NCBI RefSeq assembly: GCF_019649055.1
Contig: NW_026570240.1
Span: 1,054,001 to 1,118,000 of the forward strand
Origin: Paramacrobiotus metropolitanus
Lineage: Eukaryota > Tardigrada > Eutardigrada > Parachela > Macrobiotidae
DNA length: 64,000 nucleotides
Direction of reading: 5' to 3'
Numbering within the stretch: the first letter of the stretch is position 1; every line of letters starts with the position of its first letter. This document shows positions 51,324-63,436 of this stretch, one piece after another. The translations under genes and the position numbers were made by a program. Under the pieces are notes generated by a model, which was not told the DNA's origin, did no database searches, and saw nothing but the letters and a program-made list of their open reading frames with translations.

Positions 51324-54025
51324 ATGGATTCGGACAACTGTTTCTTTGCGGAAGATCTTAAGGATCATCACGAGGTAACGTTAACTGATTGTGATTGCAT
51401 CATCGAGGTAATAAAGTAAGGTAAATAATTATTATATTATTTAACAACGATGCTAAGTTTAGCCAGCGAAACGCCCTTACTTTGAAGTTTGAACTAGCCA
51501 AATTTGTTTCGGCGAATTAATTGTACGATTGCTTTTTATGACAAGGACGTTGCGATGCGGTGACTTGTAACTATCACAGTTCCGCTACAATATTTACGTA
51601 TCAGTCATTACAGTGGTAGACTTTTGTTATGATGGTGAAGTTACGTAATGCGCACACTGTTAAATTACTAGAAGTATTAATCTAAACCTTAATAAACCGC
51701 CTCGGCACTAACACCCTGAAAATATGGCTGTACACCCGCTATTTACGCAGTGTGTAGATCTACGTTTTCATATTTGCGTTGTTAATATCGGTCAGTAATT
51801 AAGTCAACCCAGTGCAAAACTGGGATAAGGTCATTTTGATTTTATATTCTTACCGGGCGGTACCATTGCAACAAATAATTATGAAAAAAAGTTAAAATAA
51901 TATCGATGCGCAACTTTAACCCTTTGAGTTACGTTAATAATTTTTTATAGAACATTTCAAGAAATCAGATTCGTCATTTATCATTTACATCAAAATTAAT
52001 ATAAAGTATAATAATAATATTATTATAAAAGTACAAGTAAAGGGTGCTATTAAGTATATGTAAAAATTACCGCAACCCGTTATTATCGTGATTTTAAATT
52101 TTCCTTATAATGCTGCTCGTAAATACCAAAAAAATATTATGTAGTGTGCATATTTTAGATTCGGGATAAATTAAAAGCAACCACGTACTTCTTCTCAAAG
52201 CATTGCTTGAGAACAAAGCACTATACAGTACGTACTAACCAAAAATGCGTCTTGGCAGGAAGAAGACGTTGCAGTGCATGAGTTCGTTGATACGCTACGA
52301 GACATTTTGCAAGATCTGAAGTGCTTGGACGGCACGAAAACATCACAGTGCGCTGCAGTACAAGTCCACGACTCCGAAATCAAAATTCTTAAGGTAACTC
52401 AATTTGATCTGCAAAGATTTCTTATCTTTCTAAAAATGTGTCTGCAGCTTTTTTTAAAACTTTAGGTTTTTCCACGAAAAACAGAATTTTTAACAACTTT
52501 GATCCGGCAAGCTTTAGCAAAACGAAATTTTAAGTTACCAGTGTGTGAATGCGACTGGCCGGCATTAATTTGGTATTTTTTAACCGAAGGACCAAACTGT
52601 TTTCCTCGCCAAGCGTATTCTGAAGTTGCATCATGGATATGAAGACATGCAACGCAGAGTTCAGCACCTGGAAGCCGCAAATTCCGGCAGGGAACGACGC
52701 AGCCCGAGCGCTGAAATGGATTTCAGCGAGGTCACCGAAAGGACAATAAATGGTGGCAAAATTGGCGAACTACCGGACAGCGGCTGTTTAGCCAGTCCGA
52801 CAAATAGTGTCATTGACAGCTCTCCCAACAGCGAATGTGGTGCTTACGATAAAATGGAAAGGATGTCAAATGCCGGGAAGGGCAGTCAATGTGAAAATGA
52901 ACATGACGATCACGAAATGAGTATGGGCGTGGTCGAGCTGGATCCACCTTTTGTTCCCACTGTTGACAAAGTCGTACAAAAAATCGCGCACATCGAACAA
53001 GAATACACTGAAATACTGCACTCTGTATTGGCGGGAATGAACACTCGAGGACAAAGGTACATCACGCATTCTCGTGCTATAGACTACGTTATACTTATGT
53101 TTTTGTTATACTATATTACAGTTTCCACTACCTGAACGAGATCTATCTGCGGCATAAAGCTCTGCTGAAATCTCTGGTAAACACTGATGCACCATTCAAC
53201 CAGACTTCTATGTCGCAAGCTCATATCAGAATGAACTTCCTATTCAGGATGCTTATTTTTTGGACAGACCAGGTAAACTTGTCACAGATGAAAATTCAAG
53301 ATATGTTGTTGGCTTTAATTATTTGAGAACTAGTTATTTCTCGCTGATGAGTTTCTGAAAAACCGTTTTGTGTGCATTTAGAAAATCCTTGAAATGTACA
53401 TAAAACTGCTCGGGTCACCTTTCGATGCGGCAAGGATTCAAGAAGGCCAACAAGATTTCGTTGCCGCAACGTATTCCGATATCTCCTTCGTTGTGAAACA
53501 AATTATTTGGAAACATTTACACTTTCTTGCAATCTATTTTAAGGTGTGAAAGGACATAGTGTTATTAGAAGCGCAGTTTAGTAGCGCTCATCACTTTATA
53601 TAGGTTTATACAAATCTGTAGTGTACGTTAGAACTATAGCGTTGCATTGCTCGGGTTTAACTGGTGTCTCTTATATTTACCAGGGGGTGCGGGATAGTTC
53701 AACCAAAAAAGAATTTCACATCGACCATTTAATCTGCACCCTGGACTATTTAGTACAACAAGTGGACGATGATTCCTTATTCCCAGAGAGCAATACTCTA
53801 GTGTTACCCCGTCCTGCTTTCGCTGACCTGCCCATTCCCACGCAAACAGTATTACAGCTTCGGGACCAATCTGTTCAAACGGACTTGGATAACCAGCGAA
53901 TTCGCCTAGAATACGTTGAAGGAACCTCTTATTCTGTTAAAATCGCTGTACAAAACTGTAACGAAGTTCAGAAAAATGCGTTCCGCCAGATTACACGACG
54001 TATGTCTTTACCAAAGCAGTGCTAA
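51324..54025 (+). CDS. Unrecognised protein, 7 exons, 452 aa
   Basis: Exons: 51324-51374, 52259-52393, 52466-52540, 52614-53056, 53122-53272, 53382-53543, 53684-54025; total 1359 nt, with every phase closing, which supports a real gene. The protein starts MDSDNCFFAEDLKDHHEEED. A helical, leucine-rich region follows (FVDTLRDILQDLKCLDG, FLTTLIRQALAKRNFKLP), then a coiled-coil-like piece (YEDMQRRVQHLEAANSGRER) and a disordered acidic Ser-rich linker. After that come long amphipathic helices (KVVQKIAHIEQEYTEILHSV, LNEIYLRHKALLKSLV, ILEMYIKLLGSPFDAARI, FHIDHLICTLDYLVQQ) and a tail with DQSVQTD. I see no signal peptide, transmembrane segment or catalytic motif. It may be a cytoplasmic or centrosomal scaffold, but that is only a guess from its helical make-up. 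Confidence 0.72.
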
Positions 54026-54732
54026 AAGGTCAAACTTTCTTGTTGACATCGACGGTTGGCCTGTGTTGTCTGTACGATTGTGTGACAAACATTTTGTGGA
54101 AGCGTTTTAACGGAAATAAAAGTAACAGTTTTTCATATATTCCTCTCGGATGCTGATGAAAAAGTTGATATTATACGCTGGAGCATGTCTCGCGGCTTAA
54201 AAAGCATGTGTTCTAAGATGTTACTCTTTACATTTTGTAAATCACCCGTTCACTGCCATTTCTTGTTGTTGCACAGCAGTACAATTGTAGCCGCAAAGTA
54301 CAGATAAATCAAGCAAGTAACCAATAATTCCAGTAAAAGCAAATTCTTTTGTTAATAAACTGGTGCAAGTACGTAATGCTTTACGAAAACATGACAGCCT
54401 GTTCGCTATACTGTGTGGATTCGCTATTCTGTGTGGATACGTAGATAGCAAACGAAAGAGTTAGAACCCCATCAGCTTCATGTTTTATACAAATGCACCT
54501 TGTCTGACATACACTCAAACGAGCAAAATTTCCACAGAGACTCAAAAAGATAGAACCACAACAAACAGATTCAAAATTTAAAAAACCAATCCAAAATTCC
54601 ACGTCACCGTGGAAAAGATCGCCGATAAATACAATGCACAACAATAATAGTCTTCTGTTAAATTTTTCAAAATTAAGCAACGGATTGGTTTTGTCCGATA
54701 AGAACAGAGAGACAAACTGAGAAATGGAATCG
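54026..54732. other. Convergent intergenic region
   Basis: About 700 bp lies between the stop codons of the unrecognised gene (+) and DPF (-). AT-rich 3' UTR-like sequence (GGAAATAAAAG near 54111). GTGTGGAT and ATTCGCTAT words repeat near 54405-54440. No gene is seen. Confidence 0.5.
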
Positions 54733-56759
54733 TCAATTCTTTTGATCCACTTGTGCAGGATACCTCTGCCGACCACTGGAGCCGGATGCTCTCCGTGCAG
54801 ATTCCTCCATCTCTCTTTGGTACTTGGCCACCGCTTCCTGCTGCATTTTCCTCTTCCACACGCGGGATGCAGCTTCCTCACCGTACTGCACTAAGCACGC
54901 GTCACAACTCCACGGTCCTATAAAGCAACAATACAACGAACGATGAAATTTGGAATATATTTGACATCGCATAAGATAAATTCAAAGAACGCACCACAGT
55001 TCGCAGATTAGCACAACACTGTTACATGTTATGGAAAAAAAATCAACACTTCAATAACACTGCATCAAATTCATGCAGATTTCGACAATCGACACTCACC
55101 CTCTGGAGTGGTTTCTATGGGGGGATTAAGGCAGTACATATGATACCCTCGATCGCAGTCGTCACAGAATAGCAGTTTCTCCTAAAAACAGAACTTAAAA
55201 TTAGAGATAAATCACAATTTTCTCACCAGCACATATTACTCACGTCATTCTCGGCAGAATTGCAGAAAGAACAGCTCTTGCACTCAATGCATTTCCACGG
55301 ATACTGTCGAGTAGAATCTCGCTGATTTTTCGTAAAACTCAAACAAGTCGGATGAGCTACAAAATGTAAACCAATCCTCATTAAATTATGTCCTGAACTC
55401 CCTTCAAACCTAACTCCGTGTTAACTGACCAGAATGACCACAGCTGGCACACGAGAGAAGTTTTTCGCCTTTTGGTGCGGGTTTGGTCGTCGGATTGTCA
55501 ACTTCGCAGAAATCGCACACCAGCGATTTGCCGTCGCGATCGCGCTGCAAACTCTTATCAGCGTTGGGATGCATAAGTACCGAGTTGGCCTTGTGAGCAC
55601 TGGGAGAGGCTGACTGGTAATGGAACTGATGGGCAGGAAAGTGCGGAAGCGACGACTGGTGTATGCCCGACGCATGCGGCGGATGAGATTGCTGTTGCTG
55701 TTGAGACTGCGCGGCCGGGGACCTGCCCGATCGACCACTGGGATGCTCCTTGGAAAGATGCTCCTTATTTATGTGGTAGGTTAGTCCGGGTCGCGTTTTG
55801 TAGCACATATCGCAATCTTCAAGAAATTTCCTCGCTTAATAACATTTCAAAAATTTAACAGACACATAAATTATTAAAAAAGCGTATACAAAATTTAATT
55901 TCTGTCTAGCGCGATTTAATTAAGCAGCTCCACTGAATATGCGCCATCTGCAGCGTAAAAAAACAACTTACAATTGCAACAATATGGCTTTTCGGCGCCA
56001 ACGACAACCGTGTAATCGATATCCTTCCGCGCCTTTCCAGCTTGCTGCAATGAGAGAAGCACAAAATGCAGAGTTCAAATACTTGCATATATCTTCTTGC
56101 AGAATACAGCGGGAAAAACACACAAAGCCAACCTTGGAATTTTTGCCACTGCCTTTCCGTTTCCGACCGCCATCCTCCATATCCTCGTCAGTATCAAAGT
56201 CATGGTCGTTGGATTCACTGCCCTCCATGGGCGAAATCATTTCCCCAGGCACATCCGGTGCGTTCCACGAGTCACGGGAACTGGCGAAGGAATCCTCGAA
56301 TACTTTCAGGGCTGATGTCCCTGTGGCGACGCTATTCGCCGCCATGGCATCCATCGGCGGATGCATGCTGGCGTTATTATTGGCACATATGGAAGCGGTC
56401 AGTCCGTTGGACGATATACTCATACTGTTCAATAAAGCACCAGGTTCAACTGACGGAACCGCCGCGGGAAGACCAGGGAACTGTGCGTCCATCATCGCTG
56501 GCGGATGATGGATTGTATGCGCTGGCGGCGGACGCGGTCGCAGTTTCCACCGTCGACTCGGATACGTAATGATCTGGCCGGTGCCCTGGCCCGGGCCACG
56601 CTCCGTGGCCAGGTACAGGCGACGGCCATCGTGATAGTCCACATTGGTGCTGGGATCATGGTACGGAATGCGTGCGCGTCGTTCGTGCAGAAGACGCGAA
56701 TTGTACTTGGACGCACTTTCCAACAGTTCTCTGTACGGTACCGTAGCTTTTTCCGACAT
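54733..56759 (-). CDS. DPF2-like: DPF/requiem d4-family double-PHD protein, BAF45-type SWI/SNF subunit (6 exons, 488 aa)
   Basis: d4 proteins are accessory subunits of BAF chromatin-remodelling complexes; their tandem PHD fingers read acylated and unmodified histone H3. Exons: 56133-56759, 55972-56044, 55430-55816, 55244-55356, 55100-55181, 54733-54917; total 1467 nt, in frame. The N-terminal requiem domain is visible ([32 protein letters not shown]). Next is a long Ser/Pro/Ala-rich linker with an acidic patch ([19 protein letters not shown]). The Krüppel-type finger is [21 protein letters not shown] linker rich in Gln, His and Ser precedes the two PHD fingers (VCDFC...[55 protein letters not shown]). 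Human DPF2 has 391 residues; the extra length here is in the linkers. The next recognised gene upstream on the same strand is ARID2, another SWI/SNF subunit. Confidence 0.94.
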
Positions 56760-58416
56760 TACCGTGACGATTCATTCAACAACGTTCGCCGATCAACGCC
56801 AGCAAAAATCAGCGATAAATGGCGAATTTGTGGGCAAAGTTCTCCAATAAATTGTTACTTGCTACATATCATTCAGTTGCTGGCTGATAAAACACTGACT
56901 TGACACATGCGCCACAATCCGCAATCGATTGATTTTCATACAATCACTCGCGGGGAAACTTACGATTGACCGAATAATTTCAACATCAGAACCATCAGGA
57001 ACATGAGAATACTTCAGATAATTCAAAAGGAAATCAATCCCGATAAGGTTGGTGGCGAACGGAGACCAGCCTGAAGTCCAGACGCGTACGCTTCCCATGC
57101 AGTAATTAATATGACTTTCTTGCGCTGCGATACGAAGGCTTTATTTATTGCGATACGAATAAGACAAAAAATTCTCGTAGTAAAATGGCAAGCCACGAAG
57201 CTAGACTGGTGTGGTGGCCTGATCAGACCAAAACATTGGCGTTCACCACGAACCGAATCGAACTTTGGCACAAAAATGGATAGAGGATTTAGACAGGGTG
57301 CGGCAGCTACGTGGAGACTGGAGACTAATTGCAGCGTAGTTACATCAGATGTAACTACGCTGTAACTACGTTTAAAAAGCCTTGCTAATTGCAAGCAGTA
57401 TGCCGTGTTTTATTACAGAACGAGTACTGTATGTGTAGAAAAAAGGGATGTCGCGCATCTTAGTATATCCGTTTGTTGATTGTTTTTTATTGCAACGGTA
57501 GGCAGCTTACCCATTAAGAACTGGGATCGTATTCTAGCGTGGGAATTTAAACATGGCTCACAAAAATTATTAATGCTTATTGTGTAGTATCGTTACAAAA
57601 ATTGTTTATATATATTTATATGTGGTATTGTGTACTAACATGTAATTTTTATTGGTCAAATCATCGTTAATACTTAGAAGTTAATACACAAAAAAATGAA
57701 AAGAACCATGTAAAACTATAACAAGAAAATCCCATTCAGTTTATACTGCCCTTCCTTCGTGCCCAGCACTGACGCCGCGTTTCCCCGTTAATTTCTATCG
57801 ACGAGCGCTGTTTGTATTTGGATCTCCATGCGTCCACTGGCCATGTTCAACTTTCAAGTACAGAGTACGCCAACGAGGATTTTTGTGAGTATATTGAAAC
57901 TATGTGTACAGATACATTCAGGCTGAATTTTTAACTCATGCTACAGAGTGAACAAGGTACTACAGTACGGACTTCGCTGAGATTTAATTTCCAATACTCT
58001 TAAAAAGGAGCTTCCGGTTCAAAAGGATAACAAACCAACCAGGATGGAAAAATTATTAAAATCAGGATAAAAAATTTGCTTTAAAAGCGGTTAAAATCCA
58101 ATAAAAAACTGTGGAAAACCACTTCATTTCAATTAACTTACTGCAGCACTGGTTAAACGAAAGCACGACGACGCAAGAAAAAATAACACAAATAACAATA
58201 ACAACAACAGTGGACAAAGGTCCGTAACTAAGTTAGCAACCAGTAAGATTCCTCCAAGATGCTGAACATCGCGTAAAATTAGGTTAAAACCGCTGTTTGA
58301 AGCAAAATGCAGTTATCTTTGGACATCACAATTGTTCCCATTCTGAAAACATAACGGATGCACTTGTCTGGCAGTTACACATTTTGATAAATTTCGAACT
58401 TAACGTACGCTGGTCT
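56760..58416. other. Intergenic region between DPF and ARID2
   Basis: About 1.65 kb between two minus-strand genes. The DPF promoter should be near 56760. A perfect 14-bp inverted repeat lies at 57333-57361. I see no further gene; open frames at 56862-57394 lack features. Confidence 0.5.
57333..57361. repeat. Perfect inverted repeat, 14-bp arms
   Basis: AGCGTAGTTACATC is followed after one base by its exact reverse complement, GATGTAACTACGCT. Immediately to the right, GTAACTACG recurs once more as a direct copy. It could form a hairpin or be a dimeric protein-binding site. There is no target-site duplication or transposase nearby. Confidence 0.85.
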
Positions 58417-61400
58417 TCAGACCTCATCGGACTGCTTATGCACTGCTAGAAAGTACAAACATTCCGCAACAACTTGGGATGCTTCCGATAGCTGCATGGC
58501 GGATGTTGTCAGGACGTGTTCATATCGATGCAGTTTTCTAGAAAACAAGGTCAACGTAAACCATTAAGCACAGATGAAGTCATATGAGAGTATCTTACAT
58601 CCTTCCAACATGTGAATAATGTGCAATGTTACGAAGGACCAAAGCTGCTGTTAGCCGTGTCGTCTTGGTATTGGATGATTCCGCTTCTGCCTGCAATTGA
58701 AAACAACCACGCGATTAACTTATTTCATCTTAAACAGGGCATGCGAATACAACGGTTCGCTGGCAACGTACAGCAAAGTCGGACAAGACTGCGCTTCCGT
58801 ATCGCGCTTGGATGGAATGTAATGCTGCATGCTCCGAATAGGCCACCGGAGGAGGAATAGGCGTTGGAGGAGGGATACTGGAAACTCCGTTCCGTTGGCG
58901 ATCTCTTCGTCTCATGGCTTGTCGCACCAGTTCCATTGTAGAGCAGTGTGTTTCGTTTAGATGTGTAATTAACGATAAATGTTGTCTTTTCACTCCATTA
59001 CAGTGCGGCCACCGGCACATTCCATCAAGTGCCGAAGGAATATGGTCCGAGAAATTGTGTTTGAACACCAATGCCGCGTTGAAAAACGACCTGCATTAAT
59101 GTATATTTGATACTTGATTTTCATACACAACTAATTATACAAGTATACCTTGAGCATCCTTCCCATTCACACAGATAATCCAAAGGCCCTTCAAGATCGA
59201 GATTCCTCAGTTGCGCTTGACTGTCGCTTGCCGCGTTAGCAGCGACTGCTGCAACGGCAGTCTCCGCCTTGGCTTTTCGGGGTCGTCTAGTAGCTGCCTT
59301 TCTTGCCTTTTTGGCAGGTGGTTCCGTAGAGGTTTCCGTTGCTTCCAGAGGCGCTTCTATATGACCATTCACCGGGCCTTCTTCTGTCTTCTGTTTTTTA
59401 GCTCGAGGTTTTCTTGGCTTCCGTACCGGCTTTGGTAGGTTTTCAGGAGTTGACGGGTCGGATATAGTTAAGCCGCCATTATGGCCATTGACGGGCAGTT
59501 CCGAAGAAAGAGATGGCAGATCGACTAATCCATTCAGTTTAGCCTTATTTCTGGGCTTTTTTGGACGCTTAGGAGAGTCGGGAAGAACATAAGGAACCAC
59601 CACTAAGGGTGTGCTCGTGCCGGAACGCGAATCATCTGAGAACGCGTGCGAAACACCATTTACAAGCCCGTTAGTAGGCAAAGTGTGGTTAGGCATCGGC
59701 AGTGGTCCGTCAATGACTGCTTCAGCCTTTTTCCGTCGTCTTGGCGGCTTCTTCGGCTGTTGTTGTTCAGGAACAGAAGTCTGAGAGCTTATGGAACCGG
59801 AAGTGGGTTTCTGATTCGATGCGCAGGAACTAATGCTATCAGCATCCGAGAATACGTTTTCTAAAACGGATTCTCCATCTCCTCTGTTTGCGACAATCGA
59901 ATTTAACTCTTCAGAAGATCTCCAAGTTCCAAGAGGTAAATGGTTACTGCCATTCTCAGGAGTGCCATCCATAGAACCGCTACTATGCTTTCGATTGATT
60001 TTCGTTGCGAGCAGACTCCGGATCAAACTGCTTTCGCCAACCTTGGACTGCTGACCGTTGCTTACAGGCGTCGTATGAAAGGCTCGAAAACCACCTAACG
60101 GTGGTGGCGCGTTAACAGGAAAGGCAGCTTGATTGGGAATCAAAAGAGATGCATCCACTGAGATCGTTCGCCCTGGCGTGGCAAGAGTGGTTTGAGATCC
60201 GGAATATGATCCTGCCGAATTGTCTGAGATGGCAGTTACACTGGAATGTTCGGTATTCTAGGAGCATAAGATCTCGTGTTTCAACCAATCAAACCAATTA
60301 ATCAAACCAAAAATTATAGGTTACCTTTACGGAGGTATTGTCTCCGGTACGTCTTTTCATCCCCAAAAAGCAGAGCTGTGGTTTCCCAGCGATTGTTAGG
60401 TTTGTCGTTCTTCCCTGGGGGAACGCCAATCTACAAAAACACCGGTTTTCAATTTGGGAGACACCGTCCTTTAATTGGTGCGCATCTGAACAAACCGGAA
60501 GCAATGGATGAATGTGGTAACCGCGGGAGTTATCTTCATTTCATGAAGACAAAACACAACATAATCTTTGTACACATCCGACATGGCCATAGCAAATGAA
60601 TCATCTCCATCGTATAACCTTCGGAACCTGATAAAAGAAAGTTAAATCGGGATCCGGCGATCATATCAAGACGTCGTGACCACAACCTCAACTTACCAGT
60701 CAACCGTCGCGTCGGTTTCCTCTTGAGAAATCGCGGGAACACTGAAAGCTGGGGTAATCACAGAAGCTGCTACAACAAAATTAAATTTTTAAGAACACAG
60801 CTGTAATAGGCTACACCACGTGTGGATATGATTCGGCACTTTTTAAATTATCAGTCGGACAACTAAGTAATATAAAAAATGTGGGTTCCCAGTTCTGTAA
60901 CTGTACAATTTAAAAAAGTATCGTTTTGAACCATATCGCATATTTTATCTTATTCTTACACACTGTGAAGTGAAGCCAACATTTTTTGGCACAATTAGCA
61001 TCTAACAAGCGCCATACATACTGACTAAAAGTGAACGACTTTAACCCTGCACAGTGAGCACTGAGCACATAAAAACCGTATTATTAACTAGATCCCTTTA
61101 AACAAGCAGCACTTAATAAAGATGCACTGAATTACATACAATACTCACGCTGGGATACAGGCAAAGCTGGAGTAGTTCTCAAGGAATAATTCGGGTCCAA
61201 ATCAAGATCACACTCTTGCCAATTCGTTTCGGCAATTTCCGCAGTAACAGTAACCAATCGCACAAGTAATTCTGTAAAGTACAAGAAAACAGCAAAAATG
61301 GATAATCCATCAAACAAATGGCAGGTACCAGCACACCGATAGTTCTGGGCTGTTCGGCGATACGAGTCGACTGTTGATCTCCTAATCCGGATAATTTATA

Positions 61401-63436
61401 CAGGACTTCCAGACTGAAGATGATGATCGATGTATCGGACACGCATAAATACTGCGAAAGCGATGTGTAATGTCCATCATCGAGGGAATCGGTTACTGCT
61501 TCATGACTAGCTTCCATGTCACCGATCTTGGCCAGCAAGGTTAACCCTACCACAGATGTCAACACATAATGCATAAATTCCAGGAAACACAAAATTCCGA
61601 AAATTTCTAACGTACCCTGCAAAACTCCCAGGCGATCCTGATTTCCAATACATTTCGCCACGGTTTTTATAATGGCATCTTGAATCCATGGGCAACAGTT
61701 CCTGATATCAATCTATAAGCAAACGGAAATTGGGAATTTTTATTATCTATCCCAACCGTATTAACTTACCTTCGAAACGAGCTGGACCAGCATTTCAAGA
61801 CCCAGATCATAAACGGAGCTTCTTCTGCTACTTGCACACAGAAAAACAAACCTGGGAAGACAAAAAATGATTTTTCGATTAACACTCTTATGGAAACGCC
61901 CACTTTTCTCCAAACTTTCATGGCTTACTTGAGGCATGATTCATGACTGGTTAGGAAGGTAGCATTTGCGTCTTCGCAGGTCAAATTGTGTAAAATAGTG
62001 GCGATCTGAAGTAAATAAATGTTGAAATTCACAATCACCTGCACTCAACGTCAGTTATTAGTACCTGTGTCACTCTGGTTTCGTTTACATCTGTGGATGT
62101 AGTTTCACAGAACAAATCACAAACTGGCAGATCAGAGGTAGTATAAGGTTGTTCTAAAAAACATCATTTCGTCTAATACAACGCCGATTTTTTTAACTAT
62201 AATATCTGTACAGCCGCACTGTTCGAAAGATAATCCTTACCATATCGTTTATCAACATCTAGCAGATGCAAAATTTCCTCGTCATTTATAGTTTCCTTCC
62301 AATACCGTAGGAAATCTTTGTCAGTTTGTTTTATAAAGGAATTGTAGATCCCCACGAAATTACCACAGTCTATAAAACCACATACTCATTAAGACTACGT
62401 AAACAATCAAACTGTTTGCTCTGACCTGCGGAAAATACGGCAACGGAGGATAATAACGCATCCAAGAGCACCGAATGGCTATTTCGAAGCATGAGTGGGC
62501 GAACGGCGTCAGAGGACCTGACCAGCAAGGCGTTTATGGAGAAATCGATCTCATTCGGAAGACCAGAAGACAAGGAAAGGGTCAACTTTTCGAAAGGATC
62601 TTCTTCTTTCGCGTCATTCGGTAAGCCACAAGCCACACGAAGATATTCTGGAAAATAAGGCTGTTGTCAGTACACAGAAGGCATCATAAACCACGAAAAT
62701 CGCACCTGGCAATCTGGAGTATCCAGGACCATTGATGCTAAAGCGCTTCAGTGCGTCGTCGTCATCGTCTTCGACGGGCGTGCGATTGAACTGGGAGCAT
62801 TCATATTTCAGCAGATATCTGAAAAAAATCGATCGACCGTCGCCACCACTTGTTGAATGATTCGACTAAATTCGAAACACTTATGTATTTCCGAAAGCCA
62901 AAGCTAAAACAATCTTTTTCTGTACATGATTTTCAAGGGAAATAATAATTACGTGATATCTGAGGAAGCTGTTGAATAGATTACAGCAATCACATAAATA
63001 CAGGTTTTCAATCTCTACATTAAATTAAAGTTGAGCGTGTCGGGCCTCAAAACTTCAGCCGATAATTAATTCTCTTCTCCTTAACGATAACAGAAAATTT
63101 TAAAGCTCAAACAGCAAAAGGGTTATCAATTAATGAAATATCAGCATTAAAGCAAAATTCTACATACATACATCAATATATGGTCGGCCGTTACTACACG
63201 ATCTAAACACCGCTATCGTTCATAAACAACAAAAATCTTCCACAAAACTGACAAGTAAAAGAGAACACCGCCTCAAGAACAATCCCAGCCAAGAAACACA
63301 AAATCTCCAAGAATTTAGCAACACTGGAACTGACTTACTGATAATACAAGGACTTGACGGCATGCCCAGCATTGGCACATGGCTTTGGCATCCCCAGAGC
63401 ATATGCCACCGATTCCCATCCATTCTGATGGCACAC
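58417..63436 (-). CDS. ARID2: ARID2 (BAF200), PBAF chromatin-remodelling subunit; 5' end beyond the window or not found
   Basis: ARID2 is the signature subunit of PBAF-type SWI/SNF. From the C-terminus I can place exons 58417-58537, 58599-58690, 58772-59090, 59149-60257, 60324-60430, 60496-60627, 60697-60776, about 61149-61271, 61329-61713, and further ones at roughly 61770-61850, 62370-62640, 62710-62820 and 63340-63436. The ARID remnant reads NGWESVAYALGMPKPCANAG. Armadillo-like segments follow (FEKLTLSLSSGLPNEIDFSI, IIIFSLEVLYKLSGLG), then an RFX-type DNA-binding domain (MAMSDVYKDYVVFCLHEM, LCFLGMKRRTGDN). A long Lys/Pro-rich region has AT-hook-like clusters (KKPPRRRKKAE, PVRKPRKPRAKK). 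Next are two C2H2 fingers (CEWEGCSRFF, CRWPHCNGVKRQHLSLITHL) and the end RLTAALVLRNIAHYSHVGR. The first half of the ARID domain and the start codon are not in view. Exact boundaries in 61770-63340 are approximate. Confidence 0.92.

Noticed and set aside
52466-52640. Unspliced reading of the frame through CECDWPALIWYFLTEG in the unknown gene
   Set aside because: It ends at a stop and loses the downstream frame. A 73-base intron (52541-52613) joins the two frames in phase.
55939-56569. Long plus-strand open frames opposite the DPF first exon
   Set aside because: They are antisense shadows of the DPF requiem-domain exon, whose minus-strand reading matches the d4 family.
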